In this document: positions 34,832-43,438 of the stretch, in pieces | Layout: each line of letters begins with the position of its first letter | Numbering within the stretch: position 1 is the stretch's first letter | Source: Mycolicibacterium rhodesiae JS60 | Lineage (GTDB): Bacteria; Actinomycetota; Actinomycetes; Mycobacteriales; Mycobacteriaceae | Reading direction: 5' to 3' | Assembly (NCBI GenBank): GCA_000230935.2 | Contig: AGIQ01000008.1 | Span: 62,001 to 126,000, forward strand | Length of the DNA stretch: 64,000 bases | Notes under the pieces: model-generated | Seen by the model: only the letters and a program-made list of their open reading frames with translations | Databases searched by the model: none | Told to the model about the DNA's origin: nothing | Translations under genes and position numbers: made by a program

Positions 34832-35917
34832 TCATTTCTTGAATCGGCCCGCAAATCCGCGCAAGGGAAGGTCCGCACTCGTGATCAGACCCGGCGGGGC
34901 GGCAACCACGGCGGGGATCGCGTTGAGAGCGGGCAAGCCGGTGACGGTCATCCCGATGGAGGCGAACGACGCCACGTCGGACAGGTCGACGCCGGGCTTC
35001 GGGAAGATCATGTGCTTGTTGTAGATGTGCGGGTCACCGGTGATCTGGGTGATATAGCAGCCCCGGATGTTCCAGTTCGGATCGGTGTGCGGCGTCATCT
35101 GCCACTCAAGGTGGGTCTCCACTCGCGGCACACCGTCGACCATGCCCTGGTACTTGAGATAGTTGCCGCCCAGCGAGCCCTTGGGCATCTGTATCCATCC
35201 GAGGTCGACGTCCTTGGTGCAGGCACCGAGCTCGTAGCTGAACTTGACCTCGTCGAGTTCGAGGTCGAAACAGTCGGCCATCATGAGCACGCTGTCGGCG
35301 AAGACCCGGGTGTACTTCTCGAGCTTGCCCGGCAATGACGGATCGTCGACGGGCAGGCCGTAGCCGACCTCTTTCCAGGTCTCCTGCGAATGGTGGCAGG
35401 ACACGTCGACGGACTCGATGGTGGTGATGTTCTCGATCTCGGCGACATCGGCTGAGCAGACCACCCCGAGAATCTGGTTGACCCCCGGGTTCATGCCGGT
35501 GCCATAGAACGTGGAACCACCCTTCTCGCAAGCCTCTTGGAGAAGTTGGGACACCTTCTTGCCGGAGTGGTGCGGGTGATTGGTGTCGCGGTGCCAGCCG
35601 GTGATCCAGTCAGCGGTGGTGACGATGTTGATGCCCGCCTCGAGCACCTTGACGTAGAGGTCCTCGTCGGGGAACACCCCGTGGAAGGTCAGCACATCGG
35701 GTTTGGCGGCGATGATCTCGTCGATGGAACCCGTTGCGGTGACACCGATCGGGGCCAGCCCGGCAATCTCGCCGGCATCGCGGCCGACCTTCTCGGGGGT
35801 GTAGCAGTGCAGGCCGATGAGTTCCAGGCCGCGGTGCTCGCCGATTCTCTTGATCATCTCGGTGCCGACGTTTCCCGTCGCCACCTGGAAAACCCGGATC
35901 GGGCTATTGGCTGACAT
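34832..35917 (-). CDS. Dihydrodipicolinate-reductase-like NAD(P)H oxidoreductase
   Basis: A 361-residue protein. The N terminus IRVFQVATGNVGTEMIKRIG is a Rossmann nucleotide site of the DapB-like group that includes 2,4-diaminopentanoate dehydrogenase and many mycobacterial proteins of unknown substrate. DVLTFHGVFPDED and STFYGTGMNPGVNQILG follow. ATG 35917 has GGAGAA upstream and overlaps the end of the Rieske gene by 14 bases, so the two act together. The long leader in the open frame belongs to the Rieske gene region. Confidence 0.85.
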   Translation of the reverse strand: MSANSPIRVFQVATGNVGTEMIKRIGEHRGLELIGLHCYTPEKVGRDAGEIAGLAPIGVTATGSIDEIIAAKPDVLTFHGVFPDEDLYVKVLEAGINIVTTADWITGWHRDTNHPHHSGKKVSQLLQEACEKGGSTFYGTGMNPGVNQILGVVCSADVAEIENITTIESVDVSCHHSQETWKEVGYGLPVDDPSLPGKLEKYTRVFADSVLMMADCFDLELDEVKFSYELGACTKDVDLGWIQMPKGSLGGNYLKYQGMVDGVPRVETHLEWQMTPHTDPNWNIRGCYITQITGDPHIYNKHMIFPKPGVDLSDVASFASIGMTVTGLPALNAIPAVVAAPPGLITSADLPLRGFAGRFKK

Positions 35918-36914
35918 GAGCAGGTTCTCCTTGATGGTCAGATTCATAGAACTGGCTGGCCCACTTGCGAATTGCCGTGAAGCCGTCGAATTCGGAGGTG
36001 GCCAACGCGGGCCGGTGCGTGTAGCGCTGGTGCTGCCAGATCTCGATATCGGCGGCAAACTGGTCGATCACGTCCTGCCCGAAGGCCCGTGCCTTGGCTT
36101 CGGCCTTGGGGCTGTCGTCGCCGGGTTGTCGGCCGATGTAGACCATGAACCGGACATCGGAGGTGTTCTCGTCGACCGGGGTGACCGCGGAGATGGTCCG
36201 GTTGTCGATCATGCCCCAGCTCTTGGTGACGGCGACGCCGAGTCCGCCGTTGATCGCCTCGACGCCGCTGTTGATGTCGTCGATGATCTGGCCCTCGTCA
36301 CCTTCGAAGGTGATGGTGAAGTCGACGTAGGACACCGGTTCGTCGAAGTCGTGACGAGTGAACAGCGGCACGATCGGGGTCTGGTGCACGAATTTGAAAT
36401 GCGCGAAGTCGACCCCGTTCTCGAGCACGTACTGCGGATGCAGCTCCAGCTGGGGGCGGTACAGGCGAGCCTGCGGGTAGTAGTCCGCGGCGGTGCTGTC
36501 GTCACCGAAATCGGCGAAGATGTCCGGCGCCTCGAAGAACGGCGGCCGACCTCCGATGTCGTGCCAGATGTACACCGACGAATTGCGCTCGACCACGGGA
36601 TAGGTCGGAATGCGACGCCCGCGATTTGGCCTGTCCTGGTAGGGAATACAGACGTTGCGACCCTCGCGGTTCCACTGCCAGCCGTGGAATGGGCACTGGA
36701 TGACCTCTCCGACCACCTGGCCGCCGTAGCCGAGATGGGCACCCAGATGTTCGCAGTACGCGTCCATCACGGACAGCGCGCCGGACTGCGCGCGCCAGGC
36801 GACCATGTCGGTGCCGAAGTACTTCATCCTCCTGACGTCGCCCACCGCGATCTCGTCGGACCACGCCACCTGGAACCAGCCGGTGGGTTTCATCGACAGG
36901 GACGGTTTTGCCAC
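35904..36914 (-). CDS. Rieske non-heme iron oxygenase, KshA-like
   Basis: A 336-residue oxygenase component. The Rieske cluster ligands are Cys54/His56 (YCEHLGAH) and Cys74/His77 (CPFHGW). The mononuclear iron site is Asp169, His172, His177 (NGVDFAHFKFVHQTP). Its size and single-domain plan resemble 3-ketosteroid 9-alpha-hydroxylase and related monooxygenases. GTG start at 36914 lies about one base after the expected transcription start of a good promoter, so the messenger is likely leaderless. It is divergent from a TetR gene and coupled to the reductase-like gene. No dedicated reductase component is adjacent. Confidence 0.9.
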   Translation of the reverse strand: MAKPSLSMKPTGWFQVAWSDEIAVGDVRRMKYFGTDMVAWRAQSGALSVMDAYCEHLGAHLGYGGQVVGEVIQCPFHGWQWNREGRNVCIPYQDRPNRGRRIPTYPVVERNSSVYIWHDIGGRPPFFEAPDIFADFGDDSTAADYYPQARLYRPQLELHPQYVLENGVDFAHFKFVHQTPIVPLFTRHDFDEPVSYVDFTITFEGDEGQIIDDINSGVEAINGGLGVAVTKSWGMIDNRTISAVTPVDENTSDVRFMVYIGRQPGDDSPKAEAKARAFGQDVIDQFAADIEIWQHQRYTHRPALATSEFDGFTAIRKWASQFYESDHQGEPAHVSQ

Positions 36915-36921
36915 GCTGGCG

Positions 36922-36950
36922 AGTCTAGAAACAGATCATAGAGGTGTCAA
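36922..36950 (-). promoter_or_regulatory. Strong promoter for the Rieske operon, leaderless layout
   Basis: On the minus strand TTGACA (36950–36945), a 17-base spacer and TAGACT (36927–36922) form a near-consensus promoter. Transcription would begin at about 36915–36916, next to the GTG at 36914. The divergent TetR gene starts at 36975, so its product could bind over this promoter. CAGAT and ATCTG flank it as a loose inverted repeat. Confidence 0.65.
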
Positions 36951-36974
36951 TGAATCTGGGATAGCATTCCGGGT

Positions 36975-37595
36975 GTGGCGGAAGCGGACAGTGCGCGACG
37001 ACGGCCGAACAAGCGAGGTTCGGCCACGCGGGAGAGCCTGCTCGAAGCCGCTTTGACCGCGCTCGCGTCCGGTCAGCCCGGCGCGGTGTCGGCCAACCGG
37101 ATCGCCAAGGAGGCCGGCGCGACCTGGGGCACCGTGCAATACCAATTCGGTGATACCGACGGCTTTTGGGCGGCCGTGCTGCGTTACACCGCGCAGCGCC
37201 GGGCCAATATCTTCACTCCGCCGGACACGTCGGCGACTCTGCGCGACCGCGTGGCGGGCATCATCGACACGCTCTACGACGGCCTGACCAATCGGGACTC
37301 CCGCGCGATCGAAAACCTGCGGGCCGCGCTGCCGCGGGAGCATGCCGACCTCGAGCGGCAGTATCCGCAGACCGCCGCCGAATTGTTCTCGTGGGGCCAG
37401 GGCTGGCAGGAGACCTGCCAGAAGGCGTTCGCTGATCTGCATGTGGACCCGCAACGCATCCGCGAGATGGCCTGGCTGATTCCCGGCGCCATGCGCGGTA
37501 TCGCCTCGGAGAAGCAGCTCGGCAGCTACGGCGACCTCGACGCGGCCCGCCGCGGGCTGACCAACGCGATCGTGGCCTACCTCGAGTCGCGCTAG
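36975..37595 (+). CDS. TetR-family regulator, divergent from the Rieske operon
   Basis: A 206-residue protein with a basic leader (SARRRPNKRG) and a helix-turn-helix at about residues 15–60 (RIAKEAGATWGTVQYQFGDT). The ligand domain is helical. GTG start. Gene order suggests it controls the Rieske/reductase pair through the 60-base region between them, and the decayed SDR gene follows on the same strand. Confidence 0.88.
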   Translation: MAEADSARRRPNKRGSATRESLLEAALTALASGQPGAVSANRIAKEAGATWGTVQYQFGDTDGFWAAVLRYTAQRRANIFTPPDTSATLRDRVAGIIDTLYDGLTNRDSRAIENLRAALPREHADLERQYPQTAAELFSWGQGWQETCQKAFADLHVDPQRIREMAWLIPGAMRGIASEKQLGSYGDLDAARRGLTNAIVAYLESR

Positions 37596-37639
37596 CGCGC
37601 GCCGGTTCCGGCGTACCGGCTTACCGTAATACTTCCAGT

Positions 37640-38353
37640 ATGGTGCAGGGTAACGGGTCGCCATCGTGACGGGTTCGACGCGCGGCCTCGGGCGGGCGAT
37701 GGCGCAGGGATTCGCCCGTGCGGGCGCGTCGATCGTGGTGACCGGGCGCGATCAGGAGCGTTCCAGCGTTGCGGCCGAGGAGATTCGGGCCGCTACCGGC
37801 CGGGACGTGATCGGCATCGGCTGCCATATGGGGGACTGGGACGCGATCACCTCCTGCGTCGAGCGGGTGGTCGATCATTTCGGCCGGATCGACGTACTCG
37901 TCAACAATGCCGGCATCGCTGGAGTTGTGGCGCAAGGTGTTCAGCGTCAACCTCGACGGCGTCCTGCGGATGAGCCAATGTGTTGCACCGGTCATGCGTG
38001 ACGGCGGCGGTGGCAGCATCATCAATATCGGCAGCACCCAGGGCTACGAGGGCAGCCCGGAGGCGGTCGCATACGGAGCGTCAAAGGCCGCCCTGTGGCA
38101 CCTGACCGTGATGATGTCAAAAGTCTGGTCTCCCTAGAAGATTCGCGTGAACATCCTGAGTCCCGTGACCGACATCCTGGAACGGGCCGAAGAATTCCAG
38201 CCCGGGTCCCTGGAATGGCTGGCCAGCCTCAATTCGCAGAACCGGATAGCCGATGTCGGTGAGATCGTCGGCCCGGCGCTGTATCTCGCCAGTGCGGCGT
38301 CATCGTTCGTCACCGGCGACGACCTCACCGTCAGCGGCGGAATGCGCAAGTAA
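37640..38353 (+). pseudogene. Short-chain dehydrogenase, multiply disrupted
   Basis: Pieces of one SDR lie in order but in different frames. ATG 37640 (MVQG) must shift frame to reach VAIVTGSTRGLGRAMAQG and the NAD site. After VLVNNAGIA at about 37915 the frame changes again and about ten residues are missing before LELWRKVFSVNLDG. The catalytic YGASKAALWHL is intact, but TAG at 38135–38137 interrupts MSKVWSP, after which the same frame continues IRVNILSP and on to FVTGDDLTVSGGMRK. Three lesions rule out a functional enzyme. Confidence 0.88.
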
Positions 38354-38360
38354 GCGGGAT

Positions 38361-40664
38361 TCAGTCCTCTTTGGCGATCAGCCGCTTGAGTGCCGCCTGG
38401 TCGGGCTCGAGCAGCTCGGCGATCCGGTCATGGTTCACGTCGGCCACGATGATCTCGCCGACATCCTTGTGCACATTGCTGAAGATGCCGTGCGCCTTCA
38501 TCTTGTCGGCCTGGTAGATGTTGTCCTCGGTCGGCGTCACGTAATACACCGCGTCGGCCTTGAATCGGTGCACCATCCACAGGTGGATCAGCGTCATCAG
38601 GCGCTTCTGGCGTAGCTTCTCGGCGAACGTGTTCTGGTCGCGCACCGTCAGGATGCTGCGGCCGTGCCGGTCTTTGATCGGGTCGACGAGCACGTTGGCC
38701 AGCAGCTCCTCCTCGCCACCGTCGTCCCTGGCGCCGTAGATGCCCAGTTCGAGCACCTCGCCGCCGGCCCGCCGGGGTCGCAGACTCACCCGCAGCTTCT
38801 CGCCGAGCTGGTAGTGCTCGCTCCACAGGGCCAGCCACTCTTCGAGGAGCTTCTTGGGCACCTCGGTCTGCACCAGGTGCTGGTGCTGTGTGGAACCCTT
38901 GCCCATCGACTTCGTGGTGGCGGTCCGCCCCGAGGACGCCGCCAGTGCCGCATCGCTGCGCGGACCGCCGACCAGGGTTTGCGGTGTGCGGTAAGGCGAT
39001 TCGACCAGGCGCATCTTGCGCTGCAGGCGGGCCAGCGCGAGCATGCCGTCCTGGCGCAGGGCGGTGGCGAACTCCTCGGCGGCGACGCCGTCGATCTGAT
39101 GACCGCCATAGGTCATGAAATTGAAGACGAAGCCCATCTTGGCCAGCTCTTCGGGGAACGCCCGCATCTCCTCGTCGCTCATCCCGGTGGTGTCCCAGTT
39201 GAACGAGGGGGAGAGGTTGTAGGCCAGCATCTTGTCCGGATACACCGCGTGCACGGCGTCGGCGAACTCGCGGGCGTCGGCCAGGTCAGCGGTCTTGGTC
39301 TCCATCCAGAGCAGATCCGCAAACGGCGCTGCGGCAAGGGATTTCGCGATCGCATACGGGATACCGCCACGCACCTGGTAGTAGCCCTCGGGCGTCTTGG
39401 CCCGCTCGGGATCCCAGGGTGCGTCCACGCCCAGCTGGCGGGCCTTCTCCCGGGCGGCGTACAGCGATGCGGTCTTGGCGAAGGCGAGCCAGTCCGCGGC
39501 GCTCATCTCATGCGGTTCGCCCTCGCCCTCGCGGAACTTGAGAAGCTCGGCCACTGCGCCGCCGTAGGTGTCCAATCCGGCGTCGTCCTGCCAGGCATCG
39601 ACGAACTTCGACTCGACCTTGTCGAACAGTGCGTCCAGCGAATGTTCGTGACCGTCGCGCCAGGCGGCGGCCTGCGCGGCGATGAGGTCGAAGATGCCCT
39701 GGCGCCGCAGCCATGCATCGGCCACCGCGTACTCGCCCTCGGGCAGCGCGTAGAGCAGGTGTCCGTTGAGTTCGGTGACCCCCGCCTCGTAGAACCCGCG
39801 GACCATGGCCAAAAAGCAGGACTTGTACGGGGGCACCTTGAGGTTGGTCGCACCAAGCAGGAACGGCTGGTCGCGCTCATCGGCGCGGCTGTCGATGAGG
39901 TTGGCCGCCTCGGCGTCGGTGCGGGCGACGATGATGCCGGGCACGTTCATGATGTCGAGCTGGAAGCGAGCGGTGTTGAGCCGCTTGAGCTGTTCATCGG
40001 ACGGCACCAGCACCTTGCCGCCCTGATGGCCGCACTTCTTGGTGCCGGGGCGCTGGTCCTCGATGTGATAGCCGGCTACTCCCGCCTCGACAAAACGCCG
40101 AATCAGGTTGCGCACGTGCGGATCTCCGCCGTGTCCGGTGTCGGCATCGGCGATGATGAACGGGCGGTAGTCGACGGCCGGCTGAGCCGCGCGCTGTTCG
40201 GGAGTCATCTGCAGGCGCAGGTACTGCTGGTTGCGGTCGGCGGTCAGCAGCGCGCGCACCAGCCCGGCGGCCTCGTCGGGCACCTGGCTCAACGGATAGC
40301 TGGCGAGGTCCGGGCCGGGGTCCTCGGTGATCGAGCCCTTCGCCGACGTGGCCCAGCCGCCAAGGTAAATGCCCTCGATGCCCATTCGCTTCATGGTCAC
40401 GGCCTGGCCCGGTGAATACGGGCCGAAGGTGGTGATGCTCTTCTTCGCGGCGAAGAGTTCACGCAGGCGCTTGTAGAAGGCGGTGGACGCCTCGCGCGCG
40501 ACGGTCTGGTCGACCGGGATCGTTCCGCGCTGTTCGACGACCTGCCGCGCGGTGTAGAGCCGAGTGATTCCCTCGAACCGTGGACTGTCGAAGTACTGCT
40601 GTGTCTCGGCGACCTCGCGTTCGAACGGTGACTGGGTGGCAGCGTCCGCTTCGATGATGGACAT
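38361..40664 (-). CDS. aceA: Isocitrate lyase 2 (long two-domain form)
   Basis: Cleaves isocitrate to glyoxylate and succinate, and probably 2-methylisocitrate, in the glyoxylate and methylcitrate cycles. The 767-residue product matches the long mycobacterial enzyme (aceAa/aceAb in M. tuberculosis, about 766 residues). The catalytic loop KKCGHQGGKVL places the nucleophile Cys at 211. IADADTGHGGDPHVRN binds Mg and substrate. The C-terminal domain (about 600–767) is the acetyl-CoA-responsive regulatory domain of Icl2. ATG 40664 gives the known N terminus; the open frame upstream is intergenic. It ends 7 bases from the SDR remnant. Confidence 0.95.
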   Translation of the reverse strand: MSIIEADAATQSPFEREVAETQQYFDSPRFEGITRLYTARQVVEQRGTIPVDQTVAREASTAFYKRLRELFAAKKSITTFGPYSPGQAVTMKRMGIEGIYLGGWATSAKGSITEDPGPDLASYPLSQVPDEAAGLVRALLTADRNQQYLRLQMTPEQRAAQPAVDYRPFIIADADTGHGGDPHVRNLIRRFVEAGVAGYHIEDQRPGTKKCGHQGGKVLVPSDEQLKRLNTARFQLDIMNVPGIIVARTDAEAANLIDSRADERDQPFLLGATNLKVPPYKSCFLAMVRGFYEAGVTELNGHLLYALPEGEYAVADAWLRRQGIFDLIAAQAAAWRDGHEHSLDALFDKVESKFVDAWQDDAGLDTYGGAVAELLKFREGEGEPHEMSAADWLAFAKTASLYAAREKARQLGVDAPWDPERAKTPEGYYQVRGGIPYAIAKSLAAAPFADLLWMETKTADLADAREFADAVHAVYPDKMLAYNLSPSFNWDTTGMSDEEMRAFPEELAKMGFVFNFMTYGGHQIDGVAAEEFATALRQDGMLALARLQRKMRLVESPYRTPQTLVGGPRSDAALAASSGRTATTKSMGKGSTQHQHLVQTEVPKKLLEEWLALWSEHYQLGEKLRVSLRPRRAGGEVLELGIYGARDDGGEEELLANVLVDPIKDRHGRSILTVRDQNTFAEKLRQKRLMTLIHLWMVHRFKADAVYYVTPTEDNIYQADKMKAHGIFSNVHKDVGEIIVADVNHDRIAELLEPDQAALKRLIAKED

Positions 40665-41116
40665 GGATCTCACGCTCCTCGCTGAGCCGGTTCCCGCCGA
40701 CGGCAACCCCCGGGCGGCGAGTTCGATTATCCCGACTCCTCCTCCGGTCGGAGTGGGTTTGAACGACGCCACCCAGTGATCGAGATCGACCGTCGCCCGT
40801 CGTGCAGCCCCCGCGCGGGGTGTCTGGAGTCCAGCAAATTCGGTAAACCAACTCGCAGCGCACTTCCGGCCGCTCATGACGATATTCGCCGACGTCCACG
40901 TAACTGGCTGTGCACCAGCACTTTCCATTCTTCGATTCGCCGTGGCGAATTATTGACGAGTGCGAAAGAAGATTCGCTGGTATTCCTTGCGGCGAATCGG
41001 GTGGATGCCGTTCGCGTGGGATGCAAAATCGGGTACATTCCTGTGGTCCGCAACACGGACCAGGGATCAGTGTGACGGGCTCCCTTTCGCTCGGGTCGGG
41101 GTAAGGAGTCGCTGCG
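40665..41116. promoter_or_regulatory. Divergent regulatory region between icl2 and the MCE gene
   Basis: About 450 bases with no gene. Its right part has five copies of ATTCGCC/GGCGAAT or close variants: 40884–40890, 40935–40941, 40944–40950, 40972–40977 (ATTCGC) and 40991–40997. No tRNA or terminator is seen. The half-sites are nearer to the MCE gene than to icl2 and could serve either. Confidence 0.55.
40935..40950. promoter_or_regulatory. Perfect palindrome ATTCGCC-GT-GGCGAAT
   Basis: Two 7-base arms in perfect inverted symmetry around GT. A second inverted pair, GATTCGC (40971–40977) and GCGAATC (40992–40998), lies just downstream with a 14-base spacer. The layout looks like an operator of a dimeric regulator; the regulator is not identified. 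Confidence 0.6.
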
Positions 41117-42316
41117 GTGAGTTGGCGCGACCATCCCCCGCTGAAAACCGCCGGCGTGGTGTTCATCGTCGTCATCGTTGCCGTCTGCGCTCTGATCTAT
41201 CTGCAATTCCGCGGAGACCTCTCGCCGCGGACTGCGCTGACCATGGAGTCGAGTCGCGCCGGGCTGGTGATGGATTCGGGCTCAAAGGTCACCTACAACG
41301 GGGTGATCATCGGCCGCGTCACGAAGGTCGCCTCGGCCGAGCGCGACGGCAAGACGATCGCGAAGGTCACGCTGGAGGTCGATCCCCGCTTTCTGGCCAG
41401 CATGCCGTCCAATGTGAACGCCGATATCAAGGCCAGCACGGTGTTCGGCAACAAGTATGTCGCCCTGACGTCGCCGAAGAACCCGGCCGCAACCCGGCTG
41501 TCCAGTTCCGACGTCATCAACGCGTCGACGGTCACCACGGAGTTCAACACGCTCTTCGAAACGGTCACCTCGATCGCCGAGAAGGTGGACCCGGTGAAGC
41601 TCAACGTGACGCTGTCGGCCACCGCCGAGGCGCTGAACGGACTGGGATCCAAGTTCGGGCAGTCGCTGGTCAACGGCAACGCGGTGCTCGACGACGTCAA
41701 CCCGCAGATGCCGCAGATCCGGCGCAACATCCAGCGGCTGTCCGATCTCGCCGACGTCTACACCAAGGCGAGCCCGGACCTCTGGAGCGCGCTCGACAAC
41801 CTCACGGTCACCGCACACTCGCTGAACGGCCAGCAGAAAGACATCGACGCCGCATTACTGGCCTCCATCGGCTTCGGCAACACCGGTGCCGACATCTTCG
41901 AACGGGGCGAGCCCTATTTCGTCCGCGCGATGGCGGATCTGGTGACCAGCACCCGACTGCTCGACAAGTACAGCCCCGAACTCTTCTGCGGGCTGCGCAA
42001 CATCGCCCGGGCGTCACCGGCGGCATTGGCCTCTTTCGGCGGCAACGGATACTCACTGGATACGGTGACCGAGGTTCTCGGTGCGCCGAATCCCTACGTC
42101 TATCCCGACAACCTGCCACGGACCAACGGCCAGGGCGGCCCGGGTGGAGCGCCGGGATGCTGGCAGTCGATCGACCGCAACTTCTGGCCGGCGCCGTACC
42201 TGGTGGTCGACGACGGCGCGTCGATTGCGCCGTACAACCACTTCGAACTCGGCCAGCCGTTGCTCACCGAGTACGTGTGGGGTCGTCAGGTCGGGGAAAA
42301 CACGATCAATCCGTAA
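41117..42316 (+). CDS. Orphan MCE-family protein
   Basis: A 399-residue protein with one N-terminal membrane helix (KTAGVVFIVVIVAVCALIYL), an MCE domain (about residues 40–120: AGLVMDSGSKVTYNGVIIGRV, FGNKYVALTSP) and a long helical region. MCE proteins normally occur as six subunits with YrbE permeases and import lipids or sterols; here it is alone. GTG start with AAGGAG 8 bases upstream. The end is Pro/Gly/Trp-rich (GGPGGAPGCWQSID). The nearest relatives by plan are MceA/MceB-type subunits. A small ferredoxin gene follows after 22 bases. Confidence 0.88.
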   Translation: MSWRDHPPLKTAGVVFIVVIVAVCALIYLQFRGDLSPRTALTMESSRAGLVMDSGSKVTYNGVIIGRVTKVASAERDGKTIAKVTLEVDPRFLASMPSNVNADIKASTVFGNKYVALTSPKNPAATRLSSSDVINASTVTTEFNTLFETVTSIAEKVDPVKLNVTLSATAEALNGLGSKFGQSLVNGNAVLDDVNPQMPQIRRNIQRLSDLADVYTKASPDLWSALDNLTVTAHSLNGQQKDIDAALLASIGFGNTGADIFERGEPYFVRAMADLVTSTRLLDKYSPELFCGLRNIARASPAALASFGGNGYSLDTVTEVLGAPNPYVYPDNLPRTNGQGGPGGAPGCWQSIDRNFWPAPYLVVDDGASIAPYNHFELGQPLLTEYVWGRQVGENTINP

Positions 42317-42338
42317 CAATCGCACCTAATCTGAGTCG

Positions 42339-42536
42339 ATGCGGGTTCGCCTCGAAAGGTCCAGATGTGTCGGTCACGCGCAGTGCTATGCGGTCGAGCC
42401 GGAGCTATTCCCGATCGACGACATGGGATATTCGACTCTGGAAGACCATGAGGTCGCGCCCGGGGACGAACAACGCACCCGGGACGGCGTGGCCGCCTGC
42501 CCGGAAGAGGCGCTGATCCTCGACGAGGACGGTTAA
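42339..42536 (+). CDS. [3Fe-4S]-type ferredoxin
   Basis: A 65-residue acidic ferredoxin. Cys10 and Cys16 (RCVGHAQC, with His in place of one ligand) and the Cys of AACPEEAL give the three-Cys pattern of ferredoxins that feed cytochromes P450 in actinobacteria. No P450 lies in the window; two Rieske oxygenases do, at 35.9 and 51.6 kb, so it might serve them, which is inference. ATG start; it follows the MCE gene closely. Confidence 0.85.
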   Translation: MRVRLERSRCVGHAQCYAVEPELFPIDDMGYSTLEDHEVAPGDEQRTRDGVAACPEEALILDEDG

Positions 42537-42570
42537 GCGACGCAGGGCTTTTGGATCCCGAGACGGGGTT

Positions 42571-43116
42571 CTAGGCCGGCTGGGGAATGGGATCGCCTGG
42601 GGGCGGCACCGTTTGGGTGTCCGCGGGCGGCGGTGGCAACTGATCCGCGGGCGGCGGCGCGTCGGCCACGGCGTCGACGAGCACGGGCGCATCCGGCGGG
42701 GGAGCGTCCGGTGGCGGCGGGGCGAGCGGATCGGCCATCTCCTCGGCGGGCATCGGCAGGTACATGTGGTGGGTGAACTGCGGCTGATACGCGCCGCCGC
42801 CGCCGACCCGCACACCGCCGCCCTCGCCGCTGGAGACCGGGGTGCCGTCGGGGAGCGTGACAGCGGTGTGCGAGCGGTTCCAGCCGATCACCAGTGAGTT
42901 GGGAGCGGTTCCGTAGTGGAATCCGCGGGCGAGCAGGGCGGCTTCCTCATTGCCGGTGTGGAACCGGCTGCCGTACACGGGCCTGCCGGTGGCCGCATTG
43001 GACACCCAGGAGGCCAGCCCCGAGCAGTCGGTGCCCGCCGGACTGTCCCCACCGGGGATGTACGGCGTGCCTGACACCTGACTGATCAGAGTCATCAACG
43101 TCGCGATTGCAAACAT
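42571..43116 (-). CDS. NlpC/P60-like exported protein with Pro-rich tail
   Basis: A 181-residue protein. TDCSGLASWVSNAATG supplies the catalytic-type Cys and SHTAVTLPDGTPV the His of the NlpC/P60 papain-like fold, seen in phage and mycobacterial proteins. The C-terminal 55 residues are mostly Pro, Ala and Asp, a cell-wall-spanning or flexible tail. The N terminus is weakly hydrophobic (MFAIATLMTLISQVSG) and may act as a signal. ATG 43116 is chosen since sequence before it is AT-rich intergenic. It may cut or bind peptidoglycan. Confidence 0.75.
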   Translation of the reverse strand: MFAIATLMTLISQVSGTPYIPGGDSPAGTDCSGLASWVSNAATGRPVYGSRFHTGNEEAALLARGFHYGTAPNSLVIGWNRSHTAVTLPDGTPVSSGEGGGVRVGGGGAYQPQFTHHMYLPMPAEEMADPLAPPPPDAPPPDAPVLVDAVADAPPPADQLPPPPADTQTVPPPGDPIPQPA

Positions 43117-43438
43117 GCGGCCGAAACTAACAACTAATTTGCGCGCATACCAAAGTCTGTGTTTTGCACCACGTTTCGTGAAAACGTGTGGCGCACACAA
43201 CAATTTCTACGAGAAATCAGAAGCGAATCCGATTTAACGGCTTTGCGCATTACCCGAATTAAAGCTTATACCTGGGTATTTCGGCAACCTGACCATGTCG
43301 ATGAGGGCACAGTCGTTGCGAGGACTCCGAAATGGATCGGGCACGGTCGTGACGAGTATGTAATGACTTGAACGATTCAGGTGAGCCGAAAACGGTGCTT
43401 TGCCGTGATCGCGACCATCCGCAGAAAAGGCGCGAAAC
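43117..43438. other. AT-richer intergenic region
   Basis: About 320 bases, noticeably richer in A and T than the flanks, between the NlpC/P60-like gene and the enoyl-CoA hydratase gene. The only short frames have no recognisable domain. It contains an inverted repeat at 43170–43188 and is probably the promoter region of the NlpC/P60-like gene; it also lies beyond the 3' end of the catabolic arm. Confidence 0.5.
43170..43188. promoter_or_regulatory. Inverted repeat CACGTTT-N5-AAACGTG
   Basis: Perfect 7-base arms (43170–43176 and 43182–43188) around CGTGA, about 55–70 bases upstream of the NlpC/P60-like start. No run of T follows, so it is more likely an operator than a terminator. Confidence 0.5.
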
